Source: Planctomyces sp. SH-PL62
GTDB lineage: Bacteria > Planctomycetota > Planctomycetia > Planctomycetales > Planctomycetaceae
Direction: 5' to 3'
DNA: 64,000 nt
Assembly: GCA_945893045.1 (NCBI GenBank)
Contig: CAMDEA010000003.1
Location: 1-64,000 of the forward strand
The position numbers were made by a program, and so were the translations under genes. The notes beneath the pieces are model-generated. The model was not told where the DNA came from and searched no databases. It saw only the letters and a program-made list of their open reading frames with translations. Each line of letters begins with the position of its first letter. Within the stretch, counting starts at the first letter, position 1. Positions 9,612-18,334 of this stretch are shown in pieces.

Positions 9612-11852
9612 ATGCAGCCGGTTTCGTTGGCGTTCTTTTGGCATCAGCATCAGCCGTACTACCCCAATGACCTCACGGGCGAGAACGAGTTTCCGTGGGT
9701 GCGACTGCATGGGACCAAAGACTATTGGGGCATGGCTCGGCACATTCAGGAAGTGCCGGAGTTCCGCTGCACGATCAATCTCGTGCCGAGTTTGCTGGTG
9801 CAGTTGCTGAAGTACACCGACGGCGGCGGCAGCGATCGGCACCTGGATGTCTCGCGAATGCCGGCGGATGGATTGTCGCACGCCGACGCCACGTATCTGC
9901 TCGATCATTTTTTCATGGCCAACGGCGAAAGCATGATTCGGCCGTCGCCGCGCTATCACGAGTTGTTCCTGAAGCGGAAAGTCGGCACCGATTCGGCCGA
10001 GTCGGCGCTGTCGCGATTCTCTCCCCGTGATCTCCGTGACCTGCAAGTCTGGAGCAACCTCGCCTGGATGCACCCGATTTTGTTCGAGGTCGATACCGAC
10101 TTGCGCGCCTTCCGCCTCAAAGGCCAGTCGTATTCCGAAGCGGACAAAGCGTGGCTGCTCGACAAGCAGGCGGAGGTGTTGAAGCTGATCATCCCGATGC
10201 ACCGCGAATTGGCCAAAGGGGGACAAGTCGAGCTGACCACGACGCCGTTCTATCACCCGATTCTGCCGCTGCTGTGGGACAAGCGATTGGCTCGGCAGGC
10301 GATGCCGGATTGCGAACTCCCCAAGCATCTCGACAGCTATCGCGAGGACGCCGTCGAGCACCTGCGCCGCGCGGTCGCGTTTCACGAACAACTCTTCGGT
10401 GAGAAGCCGCGCGGCATGTGGCCGTCGGAAGGCTCGGTCGCGCAAGAGATCATCGGAGCCATCGCCGATGTCGGCATCGAATGGATCGCCACCGACGAAG
10501 AGATCCTGGTGGCCTCCACCGGCGGCCGAGTCAGCCGCGATTCGCACGGGCATCAACGCCATCCCGAATTGCTGTACCGGCCGTGGCTCGCGGCCGACGG
10601 CGACAAGCAACTGCAAATGGTCTTCCGCGACAAAGGCTTGTCCGACTTGATCGGCTTCCAATATCAGCGAGCCGATGACGTCCTGGCCGCAATGGACATG
10701 TTGGGCCGCATCGAAGCGATCGGCCAGGCGACCGAATCGGCCAACGGCGGCCGGCCGACACTCGTCCCAATCATTCTCGACGGCGAAAACTGCTGGGAGT
10801 ACTACCGCGACGGCGGAGTCACCTTCCTGCGCACGCTGTATCACGAAGCCGCGCGGCGCGGTTCCATCAACCCCGTCCGCATCGGCGATCATCTTCGCGA
10901 GCATCCCGCAACCGACCACATCGACCGCCTGTTCGCCGGCAGTTGGATCTCACACAACTTCGCCATCTGGATCGGCCACCACGAAGACCGCACCGCCTGG
11001 GACTTGTTGCACGACGCACGCGAACAATTGAAACGCGTCACCTCAGACAAAGTGCCGCCTGACAAACTCGCTCAAGCCTGGCAAGAACTCTTCATCGCCG
11101 AAGGGAGCGATTGGTTCTGGTGGTACGGTCCGGAGTTTGGTTCGGCTCAAGACAAACTCTTCGACCGACTGTTCCGCACGCACCTGCAAAACATCTACTC
11201 GCTGCTGGGCGAACCGGCTCCCGCGAACCTGAATGAGCCGATCAAACGGAACGGTCATCGCCGGATGCACACGTTGCCGAGCGGCTTCCTGCCCGTGAAG
11301 GTCGATGGCCGCGCGACGTTCTTCGAATGGACCAGCGCGGGAGTCTACGAAGCGGGCAGCGAGCGGGGCACGATGGCTCAAACTACCGAGGGGCTGATCC
11401 GTCGCATCCACCTTGGTTTCGACAAGACGCGGTTCTTGCTGCGAGTGGACACGGCCAGCCGCGCTCGCGAGGACTTTCAGCGACAAGAGATTGATGAACT
11501 CCGCATCCGCTTCGTCGAGCCGGAAGGACTGGAGTTGACCGTCAGCGGTCTTACTGACGAGTCGCCAACAGTCACGCTCAATGCTGACTTGCCCAACGTA
11601 GACCGGTCACTCCGTGACCGGAATTCGGGTCACGGAGTGACCCGTCTACTTTCCGCTGGCGAAGCCGCGATCGGACCAATCTTCGAACTCAGCGTGCAAT
11701 TGACCGCGCTGGACGCGGAACCCGGCAGCGTGCTCAAGTTCTTCGTCGAGGTCTTCTCGCACGGCCAAAGCACCGACCGCGCCCCGCGAGAAACGACCCT
11801 CGAATTGACCGTCCCGCCTCCCGACTTCGAGCAAATCATGTGGCAGGTGTGA
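9612..11852 (+). CDS. Glycoside hydrolase family 57 (alpha-amylase / glucanotransferase type)
   Basis: A 746-residue GH57 enzyme, probably acting on alpha-glucans such as glycogen. GH57 motifs appear in order: HQHQPYY near residue 11, a long helical insert, MWPSEGSV near residue 270 with the expected catalytic Glu, and DGENCWEYY near residue 390 with the expected acid/base Asp. The last ~180 residues form a beta-rich C-terminal domain. A GGAG sits 5 nt upstream of the ATG. A 52-bp nested palindrome (11598-11649) is inserted in the C-terminal domain and translated in frame as [18 protein letters not shown], so this part is not conserved function. No signal peptide is seen, so it is likely cytoplasmic. 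Exact substrate specificity cannot be read. Confidence 0.87.
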   Translation: MQPVSLAFFWHQHQPYYPNDLTGENEFPWVRLHGTKDYWGMARHIQEVPEFRCTINLVPSLLVQLLKYTDGGGSDRHLDVSRMPADGLSHADATYLLDHFFMANGESMIRPSPRYHELFLKRKVGTDSAESALSRFSPRDLRDLQVWSNLAWMHPILFEVDTDLRAFRLKGQSYSEADKAWLLDKQAEVLKLIIPMHRELAKGGQVELTTTPFYHPILPLLWDKRLARQAMPDCELPKHLDSYREDAVEHLRRAVAFHEQLFGEKPRGMWPSEGSVAQEIIGAIADVGIEWIATDEEILVASTGGRVSRDSHGHQRHPELLYRPWLAADGDKQLQMVFRDKGLSDLIGFQYQRADDVLAAMDMLGRIEAIGQATESANGGRPTLVPIILDGENCWEYYRDGGVTFLRTLYHEAARRGSINPVRIGDHLREHPATDHIDRLFAGSWISHNFAIWIGHHEDRTAWDLLHDAREQLKRVTSDKVPPDKLAQAWQELFIAEGSDWFWWYGPEFGSAQDKLFDRLFRTHLQNIYSLLGEPAPANLNEPIKRNGHRRMHTLPSGFLPVKVDGRATFFEWTSAGVYEAGSERGTMAQTTEGLIRRIHLGFDKTRFLLRVDTASRAREDFQRQEIDELRIRFVEPEGLELTVSGLTDESPTVTLNADLPNVDRSLRDRNSGHGVTRLLSAGEAAIGPIFELSVQLTALDAEPGSVLKFFVEVFSHGQSTDRAPRETTLELTVPPPDFEQIMWQV
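11598..11649. repeat. GTAG-headed nested palindrome inside the GH57 gene
   Basis: It starts GTAGACCGGTCAC and ends GTGACCCGTCTAC. Each arm is itself a hairpin (GGTCAC, TCC, GTGACC). Same family as 30245-30296, 38135-38184 and 60166-60219, but here it lies within a coding sequence and keeps the frame open. Confidence 0.85.
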
Positions 11853-11913
11853 TCTAAGGGGGCGCGACACCAAATGCAGGGATAACAGAATTAGGCTGCA
11901 TCCAGTGATAACA

Positions 11914-11939
11914 GAGTTAGGCAGCACGCTGCCTAACTC
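11914..11939. repeat. Perfect hairpin GAGTTAGGCAGC / GCTGCCTAACTC
   Basis: A single palindromic unit in the 240-bp gap after the GH57 gene. Related words recur nearby (TTAGGCTGC near 11891, GAGTTAGGCTGCACGCTG near 12043), suggesting decayed copies. No gene is seen in 11853-12093. Confidence 0.6.
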
Positions 11940-12093
11940 ACAGTCGAATCCTCAACTTTTCTCAACCGAATTGATTGACGAGTCGCATTTTCATCGGCAT
12001 TCTGCTCGCCAACCCGATTGACCAGCCGTCAGCACATGGTCGAGTTAGGCTGCACGCTGCTCAATTAACTGTTATGCAGCAAAGGCCCACCGC

Positions 12094-12669
12094 ATGAGAT
12101 CGTACGCGCTCGTCACCATCCTCGCGATGATTGCCGCCGGATGTTCCGAGCATCCGTCAACTAACGATGTCAGGACACTCAACGCCATTACATCCGATGG
12201 CAAGCCGGTCCCGCCCGAAATCGCCCAAGCGCTCGAAGGCGTTTCCCGTGAACAATCACAAGGGCTCAGTAGCGCCAAGGTCATAGTTCACCGCGCGTAC
12301 GAATACGACGGTTACACGTGGCTCGAACCAACCGAAACGGCCAAAGTGATTGCGGTCGATGTCGAATTTCGCGATTACAATCAGGGGCTCGATCTCGATG
12401 ATGTCGATATCATTGAAGCCCAATCAAACGAGAACTACGGAAGCGATCCGCAAATCGCCAATCTGACACTTGATGGCAAGCTCGCTGCGAATGCAGATGA
12501 TTCATCATGGCCCGAAGACCTGGGGCCACTGCGTGTATTGTTGATTTATGCGATCCCGAAAGAATCCACAGCAATCAAGCTTGGCTACTGGGGCAAAGAA
12601 CTTACTCCCCGACCAACCCCAATCTCCGGCAATGGGCCATCATTGCCGAAGCCTAAGCCAAGCAAATAA
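12094..12669 (+). CDS. Predicted lipoprotein, unknown function (cassette-like ORF)
   Basis: A 191-residue protein with a short hydrophobic N-terminus (SYALVTILAMIAAGCSE), whose AAGC fits a lipobox; it is likely an envelope lipoprotein. The rest is hydrophilic with a Pro-rich tail, and I recognise no family. Its stop codon lies 8 nt before an attC-like site (12677), the usual arrangement of an integron gene cassette. A possible cassette boundary (GTTATGC, 12071-12077) lies 17 nt before the ATG. Confidence 0.7.
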   Translation: MRSYALVTILAMIAAGCSEHPSTNDVRTLNAITSDGKPVPPEIAQALEGVSREQSQGLSSAKVIVHRAYEYDGYTWLEPTETAKVIAVDVEFRDYNQGLDLDDVDIIEAQSNENYGSDPQIANLTLDGKLAANADDSSWPEDLGPLRVLLIYAIPKESTAIKLGYWGKELTPRPTPISGNGPSLPKPKPSK

Positions 12670-12676
12670 CAATTCT

Positions 12677-12767
12677 GCATAACAAGACGGTCAAGCGGAG
12701 CGGCGGATCACCCGTTTTCTGTCTTCCATCCGTTTTGGCCGCCGCCCGGTTACCTTGGACGTTGGGC
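12677..12767 (+). other. Integron attC-like recombination site 1
   Basis: A 91-nt imperfect palindrome. It opens GCATAACAAGACGGTCAAGC, close to the classical TAACAA-N5-TCAAGC left half of attC sites. It ends CCTTGGACGTTGGGC with a GTTRRRY-type core (GTTGGGC, 12761-12767). The inner arms GCGGCGG and CCGCCGC pair. A second site of identical length and end sequence lies at 13524-13614. Confidence 0.72.
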
Positions 12768-12935
12768 GATCAACCACAGAACTGCAATGAACCGCAAGTC
12801 AACCGCGCGCTCGATGCGTTATCACCATTCGATGTCGTATCCCGCGCTCGCTTGCGAATGACAGTCGATGAAGTGCTCGAAACAAAACACAATTCACTCT
12901 GATCATCGTCCGGCAACCTGATACTCGTTCGGCCC

Positions 12936-13439
12936 ATGATCGAGAACGCAAAACACAATCACAATGTCCAGCACGAAGTCTGTCGGCCGGTTGTCAGGCC
13001 GCAAATTCAAACTGGTGCCGAAATGCGAGGAACACCGACGGCGATCATTCAGTCGTTCCTTGCGGACCCTGCGGAACCGTGTTGGTCATCCTACGCGATT
13101 GACTGTCTATTCTCTGAACTTCAGGGCGACACAAAGGCAAAGCTACAGCAAATCCTGCCTCAAATCGACGAACGACTGAATGAAGTGTCACATTCACTTA
13201 CCGATACACAAGCGAATTTTCTTCGAGATGTGACTGTTAGAAACTTTGTGGACAAAACATCGACGCCGTTTACAGCGGATCAACTCTCTTGGCTGATTCA
13301 CCGTTTTGACGCAATGCCAACGCCGCAGCGTGCCTTAATAATGGCATTGCTAATCTCGCCCGAAGAGTTAGGACTCGAAACATCAGCAGCAATAAATGCT
13401 CTCTTGTCTGGAACGCCCGGCGAGCGCTGGCTGAATTAA
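12936..13439 (+). CDS. Hypothetical protein of an integron-like cassette
   Basis: A 167-residue ORF from the ATG at 12936; a shorter start at 13023 (MRGTPTAII, 138 residues) is equally possible because neither has a clear ribosome site. The product looks soluble and helical (repeated Leu/Ile-rich amphipathic stretches, Trp at WLIHRF). I recognise no family. It lies between two attC-like sites and in the expected orientation, with the site 3' of the ORF, so I read it as a mobile gene cassette. Its AT content looks higher than that of neighbouring genes, consistent with acquisition. Confidence 0.6.
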   Translation: MIENAKHNHNVQHEVCRPVVRPQIQTGAEMRGTPTAIIQSFLADPAEPCWSSYAIDCLFSELQGDTKAKLQQILPQIDERLNEVSHSLTDTQANFLRDVTVRNFVDKTSTPFTADQLSWLIHRFDAMPTPQRALIMALLISPEELGLETSAAINALLSGTPGERWLN

Positions 13440-13523
13440 CTGTGATAGAATACAGCCGTCCGATGTTCGATCGGCGAATTGAACGTCGTTTGGCATTCGA
13501 AAGGTTATTGAACCGCAATCGAC

Positions 13524-13614
13524 GCCCAACAAGTCGGTCAACCCGAGCGGCGGTTGGACGGTTTTCGTGTCTTCAACGCCGCTGGCCGCCGCCGGGTTAC
13601 CTTGGACGTTGGGC
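13524..13614 (+). other. Integron attC-like recombination site 2
   Basis: 91 nt long, from GCCCAACAAGTCGGTCAACC to TTACCTTGGACGTTGGGC. The terminal 7-mers GCCCAAC and GTTGGGC are perfect complements, and the inner AACCCG and CGGGTT pair. The last ~20 nt match site 1 almost exactly. Confidence 0.75.
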
Positions 13615-13714
13615 GAATGGCGAATCGAGAGACGCATTTCCTGGGTGACGAACCGGGAGTTCGGCGGTAGAGTCTGCCTCGTTTCAACCGATGTTGATCG
13701 GCGGGGAGGCGCTC

Positions 13715-15124
13715 ATGGGATTCGATTCGCAAACGGCAAATGCTTCGGATTGCGGGCTAAACCGGCGTGGGTTTTTGCGAGCCGGGGCTTTTGGTGGGGC
13801 GGTGGCGTCGCTCGCGCAGTGGTTGCGGGCGGAAGAGGCGGCGGGAGCGCGGGCGTCGTCGAAGGCGGTTGTGTTCGTCCATCTGGATGGTGGTCCGCCG
13901 CAGCTCGACACGATCGATTTGAAGTCGCAGGCTCCGGTTGAGATTCGGGGGGAGTTCGAGCCGATCGCGACGGCGGTGCCCGGCATTCAGATTTGTGAGT
14001 TGATGCCGAAGTTAGCGAGCATCGCGGATCGAGTCGCGTTCGTGCGGTCGCTGGTCGGATCGGCGGGAGCTCACGATGCGTTTCAATGTCAGTCGGGATT
14101 CGTCGCGAAGGAATTGCAATCGCTCGGCGGTCGGCCGGCGTTGGGGTCGGTGATTTCGAAGCTGCGCGGTTCGACCAGCGATGCGGCTCCGTCGTTCGTC
14201 GATCTGATGCAGGGTAGGGCGTTGGTGCGGAACAGTGCTCGGCCGGGGTTTCTTGGCCCGGCGTATCAACCGTTTCGGCCGGACATCTCGCAGATGTTCG
14301 CGAGAGAACTTGAACCGGGCATGAAGAACGAGTTGGCTCGGCTGGGAACGAATCACTCGGTCAGCTTGAAGCTGGACGGCGCGATCGACGTGGATCGGCT
14401 GAGCGACCGGACGACGCTGCTGGCTCAGTTCGATTCGTTCCGCCGCGAAGTCGATGCCGCCGGCATGATGACCGCGATGGACCGCTTCACGCAGCAAGCG
14501 GTCGGCATCCTCACATCGGGACGGTTTGCCGACGCGCTCGACTTCAGCAAGGAAGACCCACGAGTGCTTGACCGGTACACGCTACGAGAAAAATCTGGCG
14601 TGCCGAACTTCACGTCGGATGCGGCTCCAGCGACGTTGAAGTTTCTGCTCGCACGGCGGTTGATCGACGCCGGAGTTCGCTGCGTCAGCCTGTCGATCAG
14701 TGACTTCGACACGCACTCGGACAACTTCCCGCGCATGCGACACGTTCTGCCGATCGTCGATCATGGCCTGGCGACGCTGATCGCTGATCTGGAAGAGCGC
14801 GGGCGTTTGAACGACGTGACCATCGTCGCCTGGGGCGAGTTCGGCCGCACGCCGCGCGTCGATCCCAAGAGCGGCGGACGACATCACTGGCCGCAAGTCG
14901 GCCCTGCGATTCTCGCGGGCGGCGGACTGCGCGGCGGAGTCGTTCTCGGCGAGACCGACCGTACCGCCAGCACGGCGATTGCTCGGCCGGTCCACTACAA
15001 GGAAGTCTTTGCCACGATCTATCACAACCTCGGCATCGACCCGCATCGCACCGCGCTCACCGACCCGCAAGGCCGGCCGCAGCATCTGCTCGATGAAGGG
15101 CAGCCGATCCGTGAATTGATTTGA
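13715..15124 (+). CDS. DUF1501 family protein (Tat-exported, sulfatase-like fold)
   Basis: A 469-residue DUF1501 protein. The N-terminus has a twin-arginine signal pattern (LNRRGFLRAGAFGGAV), so export is likely. Family motifs are FVHLDGGPPQLDT, the FVRSLVG region, and C-terminal FGRTPR followed by GGRHHWP. DUF1501 belongs to the alkaline-phosphatase/sulfatase-like clan; its role is not firmly known, but it is abundant in planctomycetes, usually paired with a DUF1549/DUF1553 protein. No such partner is adjacent here. The start at 13715 is chosen over 13691 because GGGGAGG lies 5 nt upstream. Confidence 0.88.
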   Translation: MGFDSQTANASDCGLNRRGFLRAGAFGGAVASLAQWLRAEEAAGARASSKAVVFVHLDGGPPQLDTIDLKSQAPVEIRGEFEPIATAVPGIQICELMPKLASIADRVAFVRSLVGSAGAHDAFQCQSGFVAKELQSLGGRPALGSVISKLRGSTSDAAPSFVDLMQGRALVRNSARPGFLGPAYQPFRPDISQMFARELEPGMKNELARLGTNHSVSLKLDGAIDVDRLSDRTTLLAQFDSFRREVDAAGMMTAMDRFTQQAVGILTSGRFADALDFSKEDPRVLDRYTLREKSGVPNFTSDAAPATLKFLLARRLIDAGVRCVSLSISDFDTHSDNFPRMRHVLPIVDHGLATLIADLEERGRLNDVTIVAWGEFGRTPRVDPKSGGRHHWPQVGPAILAGGGLRGGVVLGETDRTASTAIARPVHYKEVFATIYHNLGIDPHRTALTDPQGRPQHLLDEGQPIRELI

Positions 15125-15164
15125 CGAACAATGGCTCTTCGCTAGCCGAGTTGAAAACACATTC

Positions 15165-15229
15165 GTGAGCCGCAAGGCGCTAGCCGCGGGTCGGTAAAAA
15201 CAACCCGCGGCTAGCGCCTTGCGGCTCAC
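15165..15229. repeat. Nested palindrome, GTGAGCCGCAAGGCGC family
   Basis: Arms GTGAGCCGCAAGGCGCTAGC and its reverse complement surround a ~15-nt loop between DUF1501 and the enolase-superfamily gene. The head is GTGA rather than GTAG. Confidence 0.8.
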
Positions 15230-15246
15230 TGGACTCAGGCATCCAC

Positions 15247-16329
15247 ATGCGAGTGACCGACGTTTCTGTGACGATTGTTGAGGTGCCGCAGACGGCTCCG
15301 CTGGCTCCGTATCGGTCGCACATTCGCAGCAGTTCGACGACGCAGAGCGGCATTGTGCGCGTCGAGACGGACGAGGGCTTGATCGGCTGGGGCGAACACA
15401 ACGTCAATTTCCTGCCGAACCTCAGCGGACGACTGATGGAACAGCAGGCACGCGAATGGTTGATCGGCCGCGATCCGCAGAACATCGCGGCGTTTCATCG
15501 GGACTGTCCGCTCGAAACGCGATTGAAGTCCGGGATCGAACTGGCGTTGTGGGACATCTGTGGCAAAGCGGTCGGTCTGCCAGTGTCCGTGTTGCTCGGT
15601 GGCGTGATTCGTCCGCGCGTGGCTCTCGCCGCTTGCATGGGCATTCAAACTTACGAGCGGGCTGGCGAGTTCGCTCGGTGGTATGTTGAGATGGGCTTCA
15701 GCACGCTCAAGACCAAAGCCGGTGCCGACATGACCGAGGACTTGGAGATGGTCCGCGGTATCCGTGATGCGGTCGGTGATCGGTTGAAGCTGCGAATTGA
15801 TCCGAACCGCGCGTACTCGCCGGCCCAAGCGGCGGAGCTGTGCCGGCATCTCGAACAATACAACCTCGAATACCTCGAACAGCCGATCCCCGCCGAGCCG
15901 TTGTCGGATGCGACGAAGTTGCGGCGACAGACGCGCGTGCCGATCGCGCTCAACGAGAGCGTGACCGATCCAGCCAGCGTGATGGCGATCATTCGCGAAG
16001 AGGCTGCCGAGTTCATCCTGCCGGACACGCACATCGCCGGTGGTATCTTGCCGTGCGTGAAGATCGGCCACGTCTGCGAGGCGGCGGGGTTGCCGTGCAT
16101 CATGCACTGCGGACATGACCTCGGTCCGAAGACGGCAGCGATGCTGCACGTCGCGGCGGCGTGCCCGGCGTATTCGCTGGCGAACGACTCGACGTATTAC
16201 GGCTTGGAGGATGATGTCATCACCGAACCGTTCCAGATTCAGGCGGGGACGATTGCCGTGCCGACTCGTCCCGGCTTGGGCATTGATGTCGATCCCGGCA
16301 AACTGCGTCGGTATCGTGTCGATTGCTAG
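15247..16329 (+). CDS. Mandelate racemase / muconate lactonizing enzyme family protein
   Basis: A 360-residue enolase-superfamily enzyme. The N-terminal capping domain (about 1-115) is followed by a TIM barrel with the catalytic TLKTKAG (KxK) near residue 157, metal ligands in RIDPNRAY near residue 185 and EYLEQP near residue 210, and ALNES near residue 236. Near residue 280 MHCGHD sits where a catalytic His is expected. Such enzymes abstract an alpha-proton from carboxylate substrates, typically in sugar-acid catabolism. The substrate cannot be told from sequence. No signal peptide. The ATG comes 17 nt after a nested palindrome. Confidence 0.87.
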   Translation: MRVTDVSVTIVEVPQTAPLAPYRSHIRSSSTTQSGIVRVETDEGLIGWGEHNVNFLPNLSGRLMEQQAREWLIGRDPQNIAAFHRDCPLETRLKSGIELALWDICGKAVGLPVSVLLGGVIRPRVALAACMGIQTYERAGEFARWYVEMGFSTLKTKAGADMTEDLEMVRGIRDAVGDRLKLRIDPNRAYSPAQAAELCRHLEQYNLEYLEQPIPAEPLSDATKLRRQTRVPIALNESVTDPASVMAIIREEAAEFILPDTHIAGGILPCVKIGHVCEAAGLPCIMHCGHDLGPKTAAMLHVAAACPAYSLANDSTYYGLEDDVITEPFQIQAGTIAVPTRPGLGIDVDPGKLRRYRVDC

Positions 16330-16344
16330 GCATGGTCCCGTAAA

Positions 16345-16411
16345 GTAGCAGGCACATTCCATGTGCCGTCCGCAGTTCTCAGGCTGACGGCACATGGAAT
16401 GTGCCTGCTAC
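16345..16411. repeat. GTAG-headed nested palindrome, GGCACATTCC family
   Basis: It runs from GTAGCAGGCACATTCC to GGAATGTGCCTGCTAC. Each arm folds on itself (GGCACAT, TCC, ATGTGCC). It lies between two genes; the remaining 16412-16590 shows nothing recognisable. Confidence 0.88.
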
Positions 16412-16590
16412 TTTCTAAAGTCAGCGCCATTGGTCCTGCGCCGTCGGCGGAATTGCCAGCGGTGCGTGAGGCAGCTGAGTTGGATTCACTTCCGGCGTGA
16501 CCAGAGGGTTTCCCTCGGTGAATCTGACCATCTAGCATCCGCCTCAGTTTTGAGATTCCGAGGCACTGCTGGCTGGGAAAGGTTTTGCGG

Positions 16591-17259
16591 ATGAGTGCGA
16601 CGAAACCGGTGAGCAACGAAACGCTGCTGCAACAATTGCGGTGGCGATATGCCGTCAAGCGATTTGATCCGACTCGCAAAATATCGGCGGAGGATTGGCA
16701 GACGCTGGAACATGCGCTGGTGCTGACGCCGTCGTCGTTCGGGTTGCAGCCGTGGCGTTTTGTGGTCATCACCGATCAAGCGATTAAGGATCAGTTGGTG
16801 CCGATCTCGTGGGGGCAGCGGCAGGTGGCGGAAGCGTCGCATGTCGTGGTCTTCACGGCTCGCAAGCCGCTGACGGAAGCGGACGTCGATCGTTATGTCG
16901 TGCGGACGGCGGAGGTGCGCGGCGTCGCGGCCGAGTCATTGGCCGGGTTCAAGAAGATGATGATGGGTTCGCTGGTTCCACCACCTCCGGAGTTCGACAT
17001 CCATCATTGGGCGGCGCTGCAAGCTTACATCGCGCTGGGAAATTTCATGACGTCGGCCGCGATGCTGGGGATCGACACCTGCCCGATGGAAGGGATCGTG
17101 CCCGCCAAGTACGACGAGTTGCTGGGACTGCCGCGCGAAGGCTTGGGCACAGTGGTCGTCGCCGTGGCCGGGTATCGTGCCCCCGACGACAAGTATGCCG
17201 TGCTGCCCAAAGTTCGATTCAAGGTTGAGGATGTCGTCCACACGATTGGCCCTCGTTGA
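16591..17259 (+). CDS. Nitroreductase family protein (FMN-dependent NAD(P)H oxidoreductase)
   Basis: A 222-residue nitroreductase-family enzyme, cytoplasmic. The N-terminus RWRYAVKRFDP holds the Arg pair expected to contact FMN phosphate. It is followed by SSFGLQPWRF (an active-site loop binding the flavin), ALGNFMTSAAMLGIDTCPMEG in the middle and GYRAPDD near the C-terminus. Members reduce nitro compounds, quinones or flavins. The ATG at 16591 is preferred over a TTG 6 nt upstream, with GGGAAAGG lying ~9 nt before it. The HAD phosphatase gene follows 21 nt later and may be co-transcribed. Confidence 0.87.
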   Translation: MSATKPVSNETLLQQLRWRYAVKRFDPTRKISAEDWQTLEHALVLTPSSFGLQPWRFVVITDQAIKDQLVPISWGQRQVAEASHVVVFTARKPLTEADVDRYVVRTAEVRGVAAESLAGFKKMMMGSLVPPPPEFDIHHWAALQAYIALGNFMTSAAMLGIDTCPMEGIVPAKYDELLGLPREGLGTVVVAVAGYRAPDDKYAVLPKVRFKVEDVVHTIGPR

Positions 17260-17280
17260 TCGCACAGGGATGGAATTCAG

Positions 17281-18162
17281 ATGCCCCACGAAACCGACTA
17301 TCAACGCCGCGTGACCGACATCGGGCCGACGCGGTTTCTGCCGCAAACCACCATTGAAATCGTCCGCGAAGTCGCTCTGACCGAGCCGCCGCGACACGCC
17401 GTGTTCGACTTCGACGGGACGCTCAGCCTGATTCGCGAGGGCTGGCCGGAGGTCATGGTGCCGCTGATGGTCGAAGTCCTGCACGCCACCGGCACGTCCG
17501 AATCCGATGACGAACTGGCGAAGCTGTCGCTGGACTTCATCATGCAGCTCAACGGCAAGCAGACGATTTACCAGATGATGCGCTTGGCGGACGAGGTGCG
17601 TCAGCGCGGCGGCTCGCCGGAAGATCCGCTGGTTTACAAACAGCGTTATCACGACCGGCTGCTGGTGCGGATCAATCATCGCCGTGACGGGCTGCGGACG
17701 GGACGTGCTGCCGCTGCGGAGTTTTTGGTTCCCGGTTCGGTCGAATTGCTGCGCGAGCTGCAAGCGCGCGGCGTCGCGCTGTATCTCGCCAGCGGCACCG
17801 ACGAAGTCTATGTCAAAGAAGAGGTCGAACTGCTGGGCCTGACGCCGTTCTTTGGCCGGCATATTTATGGTGCTCGCGACGACTTTCAGAACTTCTCGAA
17901 GCAGATGGTCATTGAGCGCATTCTTCGCGAAAACAATGCGGCCGGCTCCAAGTTGTTGGGCTTTGGCGATGGTTATGTGGAAATCGACAACATCAAGACC
18001 GCTCAGGGGACCGCGATTGCTGTGGCCAGTGACGAACGCAACAAGAGCGGTCGGCCAGATCCGTGGAAACGCGATCGACTGATTGGGGTTGGGGCGGACG
18101 TTGTGGTGCCCGATTACCGCCACGGCGTGGAGCTTTTGGATTACCTGTGGGCCCAAAAGTAG
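17281..18162 (+). CDS. HAD-family hydrolase (phosphoglycolate-phosphatase-like)
   Basis: A 293-residue HAD phosphatase. Motif I FDFDGTLS lies near residue 42; a helical cap domain follows (about 55-150); motif II is LASGTDE near residue 178; a conserved Lys (KQM) comes near residue 208; motif IV is GFGDGYVEID near residue 230. The two motif I Asp residues indicate a Mg-dependent phosphatase; the substrate is unknown. It starts 21 nt after the nitroreductase gene. The stop codon TAG (18160-18162) is the TAG of a GTAG-headed palindrome, so the last codons may have been fixed by the repeat insertion. Confidence 0.82.
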   Translation: MPHETDYQRRVTDIGPTRFLPQTTIEIVREVALTEPPRHAVFDFDGTLSLIREGWPEVMVPLMVEVLHATGTSESDDELAKLSLDFIMQLNGKQTIYQMMRLADEVRQRGGSPEDPLVYKQRYHDRLLVRINHRRDGLRTGRAAAAEFLVPGSVELLRELQARGVALYLASGTDEVYVKEEVELLGLTPFFGRHIYGARDDFQNFSKQMVIERILRENNAAGSKLLGFGDGYVEIDNIKTAQGTAIAVASDERNKSGRPDPWKRDRLIGVGADVVVPDYRHGVELLDYLWAQK

Positions 18163-18209
18163 TTCGGACGCCTACGTCCGAACCGCCCGGACGTATGCGT
18201 CCGGGCTAC
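18159..18209. repeat. GTAG-headed palindrome overlapping a stop codon
   Basis: It starts GTAGTTCGGACG and ends CGTCCGGGCTAC, made of two hairpin units (GTTCGGAC/GTCCGAAC and CCCGGACG/CGTCCGGG). The left head overlaps the HAD gene stop codon. Confidence 0.8.
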
Positions 18210-18334
18210 GCAGAACCGGCTGCAACTGCCCGATTGACTCGATTTTTCGAGCGGGCGTATAACCCGCCCCCCAAACGAGGCCGGGCAAGAGTGCCCATCC
18301 TCCGGCGCGAGAGCACTCGTCAAGGATGACGTTT

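Noticed and set aside
9333-10919. 528-residue minus-strand open frame
   Set aside because: Antisense to the GH57 gene, which has clear catalytic motifs.
11932-12077. A third attC site before the lipoprotein ORF
   Set aside because: GCCTAAC and GTTATGC could be its ends, but the inner arms do not pair convincingly.
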